Of a stretch of DNA of 64,000 bases, positions 28,024 to 42,200 are shown one piece after another. The notes beneath the pieces were generated by a model that was not told where the DNA came from, did not search any database, and was given only the letters and a program-made list of their open reading frames with translations. Made by a program: the position numbers and the translations under genes. The stretch comes from Chlorophyllum brunneum (lineage: Eukaryota; Basidiomycota; Agaricomycetes; Agaricales; Agaricaceae). Location: positions 1 through 64,000 of the forward strand of contig OY756149.1 in the NCBI GenBank assembly GCA_963576785.1. Direction: 5' to 3'. Every line of letters starts with the position of its first letter. The first letter of the stretch is position 1.

Positions 28024-31000
28024 TCACGAAACCGACCCAGCTACTCGAAACTCCTCATTGTCCCATTCCAACTCCTGCTTCAATACTCCAATTAATAAAA
28101 ATTCGTGTATATAGACCGGAATATCATGTGTTGCCAGTGGTCTCCAAATCGAAATATCTTCGGGACACGATACGACGTGTCGATCAGGGTTTCCTTTCAT
28201 CATACGGATTGTCGGTGATTGTTGCACCAGCTGGGACGTGATGGTTAGTGGGACCCGATGAGAAAAACAGAGCGACTCTACCTGTCCGCTGTGTGCGGTG
28301 ACAACACTCTTCAGAAGCTTGAAGTCCACTTTAGTCTTTGGCGTGACGTAAAACGTCTTCCCGGCGAAAAGTGTCCCTCTCAGATCTTTCGCTCTTGTTA
28401 GGGCCTCACTAAGCGTCATATGATATTTTGCTTCCGCCTTTTCGTCATGTATGACAAAGTTATCTTCAGCTGCAGCGTAATATCAGTAAAAGTCTTAAGT
28501 CAGGAATTCAAAGCGGCTTACGCAGTAGCTGCTTCGCGCTAGCGGATTTAATCGCCCACGATGATTCAAGGATATGAGGAGCAGCGGCCAAGGCACAGAG
28601 GAACTTTTCCGTTCGTACAAGGTGTGGAGCCAGGAGGTGGGTGCATTGAGAAGGCTTGGTTGTCATTGTAACGCCAAGTTTCTCGAGATTCTATTCGATT
28701 ATCAGTGACAGTAAACACAAGCGCGAAGGAATGTACCTTGACGACGCTCTCAGGTAATGATACTTGCGTCGTCATGAGATATATCCTGCTGGACCTGGGA
28801 ACTGTCAATAAATGGACTCAAACAACTTAACGAGTACTCACAGCGTGCCCTGATCAGATTCTCTCTTCGCTCTCACCTTGCCTTTCTTCACAACCGAAAC
28901 AACTACCTCTTCGTCGTCCTCACTTTCCTTGGTCGCCTTTCCCTTGAGCTTTCTCCTCCTCTGATCACCGGTTTCCTCGTCAATATCCATTGCATCCGAA
29001 TGCCTCTTCTTCCTCAAACTCTTACTCGTGTCCTGCTCCTCTTCCTCCTGACGCTCCCAGCTTCCAATCCCAATTCCCTTCATTCCACCACCTGATTTCC
29101 TAGCCTTCCTCATCTCCGCTTCGAATTTCGTCGCGTCCGGCATCATCACTTTCAACTTTTCTTCCGCTTTGGCTGCTGCACCTCTCTTTGCCGGCGGTTC
29201 ATTGAAGTCAATATCAGGTGTGTACGTTGACGAAAGGGGCGAGGACGCTCGGCGTGCTGGTAGTTTCGACGAGGACGGTTGCCGCCGGTGTTTCGACTTC
29301 GGTTTCGAAGCGGGAGCGGATATAGCTTTGACAGGCGACGATATGAGTTTGGTGGCCTTTTCACCAGCCTCGATATGGACGCTTTCTGTCTTCTTGAGCT
29401 GGCGTGCCGAACCTCGTCTTGAAGCTGGCTTCTTTTGTTCCTCGTTCTCATCAACTTCGTCATCTTCAGAAGACGAGCTGTCCCTTTCATCTATGACAGC
29501 TCTCGCTTTTCCTTTTCCCTTGGAAGAATACGTCCGTGGCGTTGTCTTGGCCGAAGGAGGTGGGTCAAGGACAACAGAGACTTGCATAAGGGGCATGCGC
29601 TGTGGGGTCCCTACAGTCTTTGCGGCTCCCTTTCCAGTCAAACGTCTATCTTCCTGGTCGTCCTCATCCTCACTCTCCACAGGCATACTCTCCTCATCAG
29701 CCGACACTACTCTCGACTTCCTCCCCTTCTTGAACTTTGCCTTCTTCTCCTGTTTCGCTTTGCCTTTCGCTTTTGCGCTCCCTTTGACTGGGTTGGTGTC
29801 CACGATGTCGGCAACCTCATCCTCATTATCCGAATATAACTCCCGAGCTTTGGCCTTGGCACCTTTGACTTTGACTCGTGTCCTTGCATCGCCACGTGTC
29901 GTCTTCAGCAAGCTGGTCTTCGTCGTCTCCACCTTATCTTTACGGGCTGGTCTCTCAGCTCCGACATCAGCAACATTCTCCTCTTCAATATCGGTCGCCC
30001 TTTCCTCCTCTGTTTCACGATCGGATTTATCCACCACAGCCTTGCCATTCACACGACGAACAAGTCGCGTTGATGGTCTGTCTGCCTCATTCTCCTTTTC
30101 TTTCTCCCGTTCCTTTGCGAGTTCCAAACTCGCTTCATTTGTAAGCCGACGCACCAGTTTCTTTTTCGTGGTTGGAGGAACTGGTGATTGGTCTTCTCGG
30201 TAGTCTTCATCATCTTCCGCCCTCATCTTCTTGGGCGACTTTTTCGTGCTAACTTTGACCTGCTCCTCTTCGTCCTCCTCGTCATCGCTATCCTTCCGCC
30301 TCATCTTCCTCTTCCCACTCCGATTCTTCATCCGCTCCTCATCTTCGCTCTCTTCCTCATCCTCAACCACCTTTCTTACATCACTCTTCCCCTTGCCCTT
30401 GGCAGACGCTCCAATCGATCGATAATATTCGGGTGTCCGATCCAACGTATCCTCGTCATCCGATAGCTCGAGATCTGGCACGATCTCAAGTTTTTTCTTC
30501 GCCAAACCCACACCCCCGTTCTTTTTCCCTCTCGATGGCGTATCAAACTCGACGACGTCATCTTCAATGTTCTGATGTATAGGCTCGCGTGCCCGGGAAA
30601 CTTTCTTCCTCCCACTATCCACCATCTCATTTTCCTCACCACTCGCAGGATGGTCCACACTCATCCTTGCTTCCTCCACCTCGTCTTCATCGGAATTGAC
30701 GATCCTCCGACGTTTAGCTGGTGAAATCGACTTGGATTTAGCTTTGGCAGGGGTAACGTTCTTTGTGGAGGCGAGAGGACGTTTCAAAGGCGAAATGACC
30801 ACTTGAACAGCCTGTCGATCTCGTTTGAAAGGTGACACAGATTCCGAAATTTTTCGCGCCGACTTCGTATTGCCATTGGACTTCACTTTCGTTGGTGACC
30901 TCTTCGCAGGCGTAGTGATCGCTACTTCCGGCCGTAGATCATCCGTGTCCGGCATACTTATCATATCAATATCCTCCTCAACACCGTTCTCCAACACCTC

Positions 31001-32803
31001 ATCCTCATCCTTGATACCATCCACCTCCATCCCACCATCCTCACTTTCACTTTCCCCTTCCTTGGCCTCTTCCTCGTCACACAATTCTACACCTCTAACA
31101 CCGACACCACGTTCGCCTAACAATTTGCAAAAGTCGATACCAGGTGGAAAAACAATGTATTTTTCGGTTGCGGTTGTGAGATGTCGCCATTGAATGAAAC
31201 AGTCTTCGAGCCATGTGTGGTTGACGACCGGGATTGACCAAGCACGGGCTTTTTCAGCTTTCGTGCCTTGGATACTGGGAGTTTTGTTTGATAATTTGGA
31301 ATGGGGAAAACAAGAGAGAAAACTCACTACGCGGCGACGAGAACAGTGTTTTTGCCGGTCATACTCGGAGTAAACCTTGCGCCCATAGCTGAGATCATTT
31401 TCTTGATGTACTCGCGTGATTCTCCCGTATAGTTAGTGACGGTAATTTCCTGTATCACATATAAGTACGATTGATTAGAAACGAAAAACAGGAACAACGT
31501 ACGTGCATGCAAAAATTCTCAATCGGTTTGCGAGGTGTTGGATAGTGAAGTAGTTGATCAACGGGACGAGGCATTTGACCTGATGACTGGACATGATATA
31601 ACCACCCCATCGTTCCGATCGTTTTATGTAGTCGAAAAGCCTGGATACTGTAAGCATCCGTACTGTGAAGAGAATGTAAAAACATACCTTTCCGTAAGCC
31701 CTTCCGTTCCTCCATCTTGTAATCAAAATATCACATTCGCTGACCGCCCTCGCCTCCTTCTTGTCCCTCCTCCTCTCCTTGTCTTCGGTACCGAGATCCT
31801 CATCATCATCGGTCGGATACCTCAAAACCTCTCCTCCCGCTCTTCTGATTCCGGCTTCGACTGCCTCTCTCCTGGTCCCATAAAGGCTCAACGTCCAACT
31901 CAACAATATCCTCTTCCCACTCCAAACATTCTTCTTCACCGGCACCAAATCCACGTCCTTCGGCAGAGGTACCCTCGAGTCATGAGAAGGTGTAAACGTG
32001 TTCACCGTGGTCAACAAAGCCTTCTTCGCCTTGTCTTCCAGGGTCTTACCCACAGCGCCAAGCATACTCACGTTCTGAATACCAATATCTTTCAGGTGCG
32101 GCGGATCCGGCCAGAGATAAGGTTCAACCGGCAGATTTCTCATACCGAGTCGAACTGAGTCATCGAACCAGTGAGGGAGGAGAGCCTTGACTCCAGTCGA
32201 TTCACGGTGAGCAAGTGCAGTCGTGTATTTTGTAGAGTTGGGGGAGATTGCAAAGAGGTGGGTAACATCGCTAGTTAGGGCTACACGCCACTGTCCACCG
32301 AGGGCCGTGATACCGGCGGAGAGTACTTCGAGGTCGTGGATCGGGAGTTGCTGTTGGACACACATCATAAGCGATTAAGTGAAGGGGAAGGAAGCTTCGT
32401 ACTTCTGTCGCGCATGCTATGATGCCTGAGAAGAGCATTCCCGGGTCAACAGAATAATGTTGCGGGCTTTTGACCGATGTCAGATTAACACTCCTAATTA
32501 AGGGATAGACATACGCCTGCAACTTGCCAAGAACCAATGACCGGTCCACCCAGTAGTCCTACAAGCCATCAGCACTACTATATCTTTCATTACGACACGA
32601 ATACGCACAGAAACAACAAAGATGCCCTCCTGGACTTGCTCAGATCCTTGAAAGTGTGCCGAGTTTGTGATGATGTGCGTTGCACGAGTGATTGAGTCTG
32701 CCTTTATGGCACCATTCCTGCTCAAAGCATAGTCAAGCTGTTCCTGTCTGCTGGTGGGTAGTGAGGTTGCGAGAAAGTACTTTGTGTCCTGGAAGAGACC
32801 CAT
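28024..32803 (-). CDS. Rtt107/Brc1-like six-BRCT DNA damage scaffold protein
   Basis: A nuclear scaffold that binds gamma-H2A and assembles repair factors at damaged replication forks. The start ATG 32803 gives MGLFQDTKYFLATSLPTSRQ. BRCT1 ends with the Trp motif DYWVDRSLVLGKLQ. BRCT2 spans LFSGIIACAT to ALLPHWFDDSVRLG. BRCT3 starts WSGKRILLSWTLSLYG. BRCT4 covers YIKKMISAMGARFTPSMTG to VVNHTWLEDCFIQWR. A ~680-residue acidic/basic Ser-rich linker follows (29,000-31,100). The C-terminal BRCT pair includes RIYLMTTQVSLPESVVK, CTHLLAPHLVRTEKFLCALA and TFYVTPKTKVDFKLLKSVV, ending at TGA 28024. Six BRCTs split 4+2 match Brc1/Rtt107/PTIP order. Introns are short and in phase; the gene looks intact. 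Part of the linker is copied at 44155-44780. Confidence 0.85.
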
Positions 32804-33116
32804 TATGACTTGTTAATTTCCATCCAACGCGACTAATCCACGTCCCGTCACATGTCACCTACCTCGTGACCAGCGCGTGGGCGTCCTCGTCACGAGTAGC
32901 CATACCGAGCATCGTCCACAACGAAAGCACACATTGGTCGGACTCAACAATCCCTCATTAAACAATACATGTAAATCAGTGCGCACTAAGTACCTATCAT
33001 ATTTCTACCTCCAGCCATATTCAATTATCAACCGGTACCAATTGCCAAGTTTGGGTCAGATCTTCTGCATCCTCAATCAGGCGCTCTTGAGAGACCTAGA
33101 GGCGACCGAAGTCAAT

Positions 33117-33773
33117 TTAAATGAAACCTTCGCTCCCACTATAACGTACGTCGTAACCGTCTTTAACGGTCCAATATATCTCAACACGTCCCTTCGAGTC
33201 GATGTGAATCTGCCCAAATCATCGATAAAAGCTTCAGTAAACAGTTTTCTGTATATACCTTGTAATAATCTTCCGAACCCTGGACTTTCTCCAAATGCCA
33301 GCTAGTTGCAACCTCATTCAACTCGACAAATTCACCCTGTGATTTAAAGAAACCATCATATTCAAGAGACCCACGAGATTGACTTCTGACTGCTCACTGG
33401 AATCCCGTTGGTCCAAGCATATCCACCTTGCATTGTGTCGCGGAATGTCGCATCACCACCACTAACACTAATATTCCACTAGAAACAGACAAAAGTTACA
33501 GTCATTCTGATGCACTCTTAGCATAAAATCTTACCCTAGCCAAATCTCCCTGATCAACCAATGTGAGGGGAGATTCAAATTCGTTGGCTTGAACATAAAG
33601 GCTGGTGTTGTATCCGGCGCGGACGTAGTACATCCCGTCCTAAAGGAAAACGCGTTGCAGTCAGTGAACGAGTAAACCTGAAGACGCTAACCCACCCCTT
33701 GCGCAGCGGATAGTCCACCTAAAGAGATGACAGCGGTAGCAGTGGCCAAGAAGGAAAGGGCACGGGAGAACAT
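33117..33773 (-). CDS. Small secreted protein, beta-trefoil-like
   Basis: The start ATG 33773 is followed by a signal peptide (MFSRALSFLATATAVISLGG, cut near AAQG). Exons read DGMYYVRAGYNTSLYVQANE, WNISVSGGDATFRDTMQGGY, GEFVELNEVATSWHLEKVQG and IHIDSKGRVEIYWTVKDG, ending at TAA 33117. The ~155 aa size and spaced Trp/Gly repeats suggest a beta-trefoil such as a mushroom protease inhibitor or lectin; the fold is inferred by look only. The intron phases around 33,390 are uncertain. It sits next to a secreted protease gene on the same strand. Confidence 0.6.
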
Positions 33774-33959
33774 AGTTAAAGCTGTTGTGGATGAAAGGTC
33801 GGTGGGATCGTTTACACGTCATGCACTTGCTTGCCCTTTATACTGGCTACATGTGGTGCGAGTTTTCAAGGTGCCTCCTATTTCAACAGACGTAATTTTG
33901 GCTAAGACAAAGCGTCAGGTTCACTGAATGGAAGTAATTCAGAAATTAGCTTGGTGAGC

Positions 33960-34378
33960 GGGAAGCGAATAGGCTATAAAGCTATGCAATATCATTATCC
34001 TGCCATCGTCCTCAAAGTGGCCACCGCCCACTATGCAGGACCGAGATTTTAACGTTGTACGGCCTTGAGGCCCAGAATAAAACCAACTACTTCCTCCTTC
34101 ACTAATATGGGTACACCTGTGTCTAAGATAGTAAATTGGCTCGTAGTTCAGCTCCTCGTAAGTCGGGATTCGGCATCCATGACGTAACTCCATATGCTTA
34201 TATCTTGTTTGGTCGAAAGGAAATTCAGTACGCCCAGTCCAGGTCTATCAACGCATCATCCCCATTAATATTTGTCCACAAACGGAATAGAACAAGACCG
34301 AAAGGTATATGAAGAGCAGAAATTCACTTTGAACGTCTTGTCTATTCTAGCTATGGCGAGTGCGGGAGCAGACTGACC
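33960..34378. repeat. Segment duplicated at 43735-44152
   Basis: Non-coding DNA whose inverted, diverged copy is part of the 43.5-49 kb patchwork. Shared markers include 'ggtcgaaaggaaattcagtacg' and 'cactttgaacgtcttgtctat'. It lies between the secreted-protein gene and the protease gene; no gene is recognised. Confidence 0.7.
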
Positions 34379-34690
34379 AAACACATGTGCGTAGGGGTTT
34401 CGCCATTGCCGAAGAACATCACTCCTTATTGAATGAGTTGACACATTTTAGCTCGTTGCCCTTCTGCCAGTGCATGCAAAGCTCATTGATCTTATCAAAT
34501 CTTGTCAGGGACGAAACTTAGGGTAATTTTCGAAACGACCGCAGGGTACCTTCCGCCGAAGATATAAAAAGTAATGTACAATTAGTTTTAGCTCTAGCCA
34601 AGCTATTGATTCCCTACTGCCCGTTATGTGCTAAAATATTGACAGTTCCATCATCTATTAGGAGATATATCAGTACCGGTCAGTTCACAA

Positions 34691-36436
<1,746 letters not shown>

Positions 36437-39400
36437 GCTTGTTCTGCGGGATGTCAGGCTGCCTAATCTTCCCCTTTCGCCAACGCTTTTAAGTCACATA
36501 ACAGGTTACAAGCATATGGACTTTAACGTATATAATACGACACTGCTTCTATGTCCGCGTAATTGCACGCTCAAACGCATGTTGTTCTGTCAAATAGACG
36601 TCAAGAATAGATTTAGAACATTAAACACACGACGTGGCGAGAGGTTGGAGGATGAGGACTTGTTTTGGGATGGAGTGTTGCGTCAACTTCGGGGATATGC
36701 CCAACTGTGTTCAACGGCGCTTTCGGCATTTGGTTCCGACTTGGCTTTATGTTGGACATTGCCAAGCGCGGTACGTTTAAGACTATAGCAGACCCGTGTG
36801 ACCATACGAGGCCATCGAAACCAGAACCACTGTTTCAACCAAGTACACCAGAGGAGGTGCAGCGATTTCCACTAGTTGGAACGAACCACAGCCTTCTTTC
36901 TACGACCCGTCACATGGAACGTTTAAGCTTTAAAATACGCTCGACCGTTCCGATGGGCTCCAACAAAGTAAGGGCAGGGATCATCCATAGCTGCGGTATC
37001 ATACATCTTTGTCTCGTCCAGTGGAGCGTCCCTACGTCCGTGGTGGGTCCTCGTGGCACACTCCTTCGGATAAGATGTCCAGGTCGCTAAATTTGAGACG
37101 ATATAAATAGCCTCAGGTGTCATCATGACCCCAGCATCGCGAATTTGGCCAACTCATCAAGGGCACCTGATACAACAGGCGAATGGTATCAGAGCCAAAA
37201 TAGAGCGTTGCGATAACACCGCGAAGGATTGACTTTCCCAAAACCTAGAGCAGATATTTTCAGCGGCGATTTCTCAGGACTATGATACACTCCAAGTAAA
37301 CTCGTTAACCTGGGCTTCCGCCCGTTCCTGACATCCGGTACCACTCAGAACTGCAACAGCTACCGTAAAGGAAAGTGGGGTTATGGGCAAGTGATGCGGA
37401 ACCTTGTGCTTGCCACTTGCCACAATGACAAAGGGTGTCTTCTGACAAGTTGATTATCATGTTGTGCCGCACTCAGACTCCGTCCGATGCTTACGGGACT
37501 CTACGTTGGACCGTGTTATTCATAGGCCTTCTGTGGGACATACTCAATGACCGACAAGATTCCGATAGCCCGACATCGTAGCGCAAGTTTGCACAAGATA
37601 CTGAAGAATATGCTCCAAAAGTACGTTTAACTTCTTGACAGCCTCAATATACCTCTCTAGTCGGGCCTGTCCGTGCATATACTATTGACCGACTGTCCTG
37701 ATATGTTACTTGATAATACATCAGACCTCCTCCCAGAGCACACGGAAGCCCCCATCTGAGGATACCCCACATGATCCATGATGGGCGATACAAAGTTCAG
37801 GGTAGTTTGTGTTGGTGCTGTTGTTGAGTTCATGATGGAGGTTAATCACTGCGTCAGCAATCGGATCACAAGCCTTGTAACCTCTGACATGCTGTTGTAT
37901 TCGCAACCGTTTCTTACCCATCACCATCAAGATATTCTTAGCTTAACTTCCCCTTAGCCCCACTGGGGGTCTCGCTTTACGGGAAAGTTTTATCAGAGCG
38001 GCTGGTAGCGGCTGCTTTCATTTCCGGCCGAAAAGTCACGATGAGTTTGGTCCGGTACCTGGTGATCACTAACCGTATGCCTTGCTCATACACAAACGAC
38101 TGAAGTCCTCAATTCGAGCATTCTCAATCCCAGTACTGGTGTGACGGTCTAAGTAGCGTCAGTTGACCCACAGATGAATTATTACCCTAACCCATGGACA
38201 TTGTCATCGATTTAGCTGTGTAAGACGGAGCTCTTTAAAGAATAGTCTTGGTTACATGGTTACCTGAGCGATCTACAAGGATGGTCGAAATGCTGTTGGT
38301 GGTTATAAAAATGGCCATCGCATTGTCGGGGAATTGGAAGGGCGAAGGTGAGACGTGAGTGAATCTTCATCCTAACGCATGAGGTTGTACTACAATCCAA
38401 CCCGTGGACGTCCATGGGTTGGCAAAGGGATGGGAGGGGTTCCTCAGCGACATACAAAAACACTACATTGACTCTGACGGCAAAACACCGACTCGTTCAT
38501 TCGGACTGGTGTCACTTACAAGCCAAATACGACCTTTTGTAACAAGAATTCGAGTGCAGCATTATTTTTACAGGGAGGCAAAGGCGATAACTTGTCTGGA
38601 CTTTGCGAGATTGAAAATGGTAAGTAATACCAACATCGCTAGACTACATCTGTCCGGCATTGCACTACATTATATCCGAAACTTGCTGAAAGGGTGGAGC
38701 GGAGAGGGCGAGACCAAATACTACGATCCAAGTACAACAGAGTTCACAGCGTCCGCCGCACAGAGAGTGAGATCCTTCGCCCAAGTTAGAATCGAATGCT
38801 GTGAAACCTAGTGACCATTGTTTCGACCAGTCGCATCTTGTTCCAAGAGGAAACCTCAACCGGCATGCAGCAGTAGGCTGAATGGGCAAAATTCACAAAG
38901 ACGTTGCTGCGACTGGTAAACTACTTATCCTTCAAGGAGATTATTCCGAACGTCAAAACTTCATCAGCAGTCCAGCAATCGAAAAGGGTCCAAGAGATCA
39001 CGGGCTCAGGCACAGCGTCTCTGCAGCGGTTATCCTTGTATTAGAGTATATCCCACGGATGGGGAACCCAGGCCTCGAGCACGATGACGTGGGAGCCACG
39101 TTTTTTCGCTGGTTCTTACCCTCACCTGGTACGCGTGCAGTGGTAATAAGCCTGTGAATGGGATGATAGCAGCCCTGAAGGGGACGTCCAAATCAGGCAT
39201 GTTTTCGGAATTAGACAGCGCGGCTTTGTTCCCAATGTAGTATCCGCACCCTGAAGTCCTGGAAGGAAATGATTCCATATCGGGACAGTTGTTTGTGGGC
39301 GGTGTGGTAGGAAAATTCTACTCATCAAGGCCGAAGCGCGGGTCCTACCCGCTGCTCTGTATTTTTGATTGCATGAAGTCCTTGTACTCAATACGGCGTT

Positions 39401-39577
39401 TAGTTTCAATGAGAGTGGTGAAGGCGAGGATATAAGAATGTAGGCCTCCGAGACTTTGCTTTCTTCAGCTCAGGTCCATTCAAAGATCGACGCGCCTTCT
39501 CTCACAATCCTCTCAGGCTCTTCCAGCTCCACTTGACAAATAAATTGTCCATTCATTCGCACATATCTAATCTAAAC
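36437..39577. other. Gene-poor region
   Basis: About 3.1 kb without a recognised gene. The best ORF (plus, 38404-38811, 135 codons, FLSDIQKHYIDSDGKTP) has no known domain and no clear promoter, and minus-strand ORFs at 37721-37930 and 39122-39409 are short and uninformative. Confidence 0.45.
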
Positions 39578-39808
39578 ATGCAATTCCGCTCCGTTGCCGC
39601 TTTCGTCGCTGTTGCTTGTGAGTTCCATTTTGTTTTCGTGTACCTCCAGTTACTTACGCTCTCTATTCCCTTAGTCATCGCTATAGCCCAAGCTTCACCT
39701 GTCCCAGTTGCCAATGCCGAGGCAGTCGCGGTTCCAGAGACTGTTCAGGCTACAGATAAAGCACCCTCCCCTGTCGTTGAGAGGGGATGCAGATTCTGGT
39801 GCTACTAA
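39578..39808 (+). CDS. Tiny secreted peptide precursor with C-terminal GCRFWCY
   Basis: Two exons (39578-39617 and 39675-39808, intron gtgagt...cccttag) encode about 57 residues. A signal peptide (MQFRSVAAFVAVAFIAIA) is followed by an acidic/Ala-Val-Pro spacer, then the tail VVERGCRFWCY and TAA. The only two cysteines lie four residues apart at the very end, after an ER-Arg site that a maturation protease could cut. The layout (signal, disposable spacer, short Cys-ring tail) resembles secreted peptide pheromone or ribosomally made peptide precursors; the function is not known. A TATA-like 'gatataagaa' lies ~145 bp upstream. Confidence 0.62.
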   Translation: MQFRSVAAFVAVACEFHFVFVYLQLLTLSIPLVIAIAQASPVPVANAEAVAVPETVQATDKAPSPVVERGCRFWCY

Positions 39809-41004
39809 ATCTTCAGCTAGATGGTACGTTTGTTACTTCTACAGCAGCGTCATGAGTATTCTAATAATTCTTTAGCTGAGAATTTGAAAACTCGTAGACC
39901 TAACATAAGTTGGGCCAGAGTCAACAATTATCCGTATACGTCAAATTCAATGTCTCACGCTCCTTTCCTGGCCAATTCGCACCTGGCCCTATCGTTCTCT
40001 TATGCTTTACGATCGAACTCTCTTTTTCTCTTTGCGTAACCCATATACCTGCTGGAAGGTTTTTCTACTGTATCGGTATCACCTCAACTCCCCCTCCTGT
40101 ATTATCCCTATATCCGTATTTACTAAACTTTGTGTATCGTTATTCTCCTTCGATCTTCTTCTTCAGTCAAAAAGGCATCTCGGGCATGGATAGATTAGAA
40201 TGTCGGCTCTGATATTTTTGGTTCATAGGCTCATTCCCTTTGTATTCTAGGTACTCAGTAAAACAAACTCGACTCTTATTTCGAACGGACGGTGAAACAT
40301 TGGAAAATTAACTTCGAATTACCGACTCGTGAGATGATTATACTGGTGAGGCTGGAAACCTCTCAAAGGAGGGCACGAATTCAGAATAAGGAGTTGGTTG
40401 TTCCACGATGACACCGAGTTTTGAAGGTAGTCTTCTGTGTGATGGGAGTATTACCTAGATCATGACACATCATAAGGTCGGGGGATACTAAATTACGACG
40501 GGCTGGAGCGTCCAACAGGGTTGTTAGCGAACCTTGAGATGGACTGATTCAATACTTTGTGTGCAGGCGAAGGAACCCTTGTAGTCCGTTGCGGTAAGCC
40601 AGCTCCATGGTTCTCTTACGACATTGAAGAAGAGTGTCTATGATTCTATCTGTTTGGCTGTAGGGGTCATACAAGGGCAGTTACATCTTACGTGGCGTTC
40701 TAGTTGAAGAGTAGAATCCGTGTTGCTCTGCCAACAGATGGGCATAGCACAAGAACAAGTTTCAAATCATTACTAGAAGTCCATTAGCATAAGAAACGTA
40801 CATCACTATCGAAAACAAACTTGTTGAGAAAGGAGAGATATAAGGTTGCAGTGGCGCTGGCAACAAAGTATAAGAGTATCAGCTTCTTACGAGCGCCGAT
40901 GTGGGATACAAAGACTTGAGTCACAGAGGCAGATAGACAACATGGACAAATAAATAACATCATCAATTGGTTGCTAGTCGTTGATTCTCCCAACAACGGC
41001 CACC
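39809..41004. other. Intergenic region
   Basis: Contains the 3' UTR of the small peptide gene and ~1 kb with no recognised feature. Confidence 0.4.
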
Positions 41005-41537
41005 ATGACCGAAGGACGAGGCGAGGATGAGCAGCCTCTCTACGACGACGGAGACGACAAAGTCGACAAAAAAGCTGCCCTGAATTCTCACGACGGTGGC
41101 AGCAACGCCGAAGAAGATTCGGAAAAGCCGACCGTCGAAAACCCTCAGTTTAACCCACCCCCACCATCACCATGGAAGCGCCTTGGGCTGCTTGTTCTCG
41201 TCATTTTACTGTTCTACTTTGCCTTTCAAATGCGTTCTGCTCTAAACCGAAAACCAAAGGTTGTCTACGCTTCTCGGTATGTGCTTGTATCCTCATAGAT
41301 GACGTATTTATTTCATTTCTGTCCAGTTATTCGAAGGAGCACAAGTTCAGACCTGCAGCGAGTCCGGTTATTACTGAGACGCTCAAAGATGGGCGAGTGC
41401 GAGTGCGAGGTGCTCTTCCCACACCAACGTCGACGGCTGCTCCCACGAATACTACGGCGAAGAAAAGACGATCGACCCAGGCCGGTCGAGCGGGTGGGAA
41501 GGCAAAGCGGAAAGCTCCTGCTGTTGCCAGAGAGTGA
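41005..41537 (+). CDS. Conserved single-pass membrane protein of unknown function
   Basis: The Kozak-like caccATG at 41005 starts a ~75-residue acidic cytosol-like N terminus (MTEGRGEDEQPLYDDGDDK). One transmembrane helix follows (LGLLVLVILLFYFAFQM, preceded by PPPPSPWKR). After an intron (gtatgtgc...tgtccag), the frame gives YSKEHKFRPAASPVITETLK and a Lys/Arg-rich tail ending at TGA 41535-41537. Total about 150 aa. The YSKEHKFRPAASP stretch seems familiar from other agaricomycete hypothetical proteins, but I cannot name a family. Confidence 0.6.
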
Positions 41538-42200
41538 TCGAGGATACATAGACACTCCTGTGAGTGCTCCACCTCTTTCGGTGACCCGCCGTCTGATTTT
41601 GGTGGTTCAGTATCTTAGTTTTTACCAAACGATACCTCTGTACTACTATATCACTAATACTATTGCAACTTTCGCACCCTTTGCTGTCCATTACACGTCC
41701 TTAACCTCGTTCCTCGTGGATCACCATGCTGTGCTCGCTCAAACTCCATGCGCCTCTCCTCGTGTTCTCGGCAACACGTGTATCATCGTGCGACCTCCTT
41801 CAACTTCCTTGAAACAGACTATCCAGATAGTACCGCTGCTTTGCAACGTTGCATATCGATTTGGATTTCTTGATCTACCCGCTCTTTGACCGATTTCTAT
41901 CGATTTCTTCCAATCACGTACGTGGTCGATTAATTCCACCGAGGAAATGAACCCTCGAGTGACTCCCCAGCATCCAATAGCCGCTATGCAGCCCCGGAAC
42001 AGCCAAGAGGCACTTCTCCGCGTTCCCGCAGCATGCCCAGGTTCCCGAACAATAAATGGAAAAGCAGGGTCGAACACGTGGTGGTGCTTTCCTAGAAGAA
42101 CCGTCAACCTGTAAATAGAATGGATAATGAGCGCTATAATTCTTGTCCTCTTCCCTCTCCCATACCTCCCTTCATCCTGCCTCCACCTCTCCCGTGACCG
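41538..42200. other. Intergenic region before CHS7 copy 2
   Basis: No gene recognised; the ORFs here look random. Confidence 0.4.

Noticed and set aside
29169..30203. 344-codon plus-strand ORF with Ser/Phe-rich sequence
   Set aside because: Antisense reading of the acidic Ser/Lys-rich linker of the BRCT gene; GC skew and absence of stop codons explain its length.
31578..31610. CTGATGA at 31578 as a second hammerhead
   Set aside because: No GAAA at the right spacing and no stem II; chance match inside BRCT-gene antisense.
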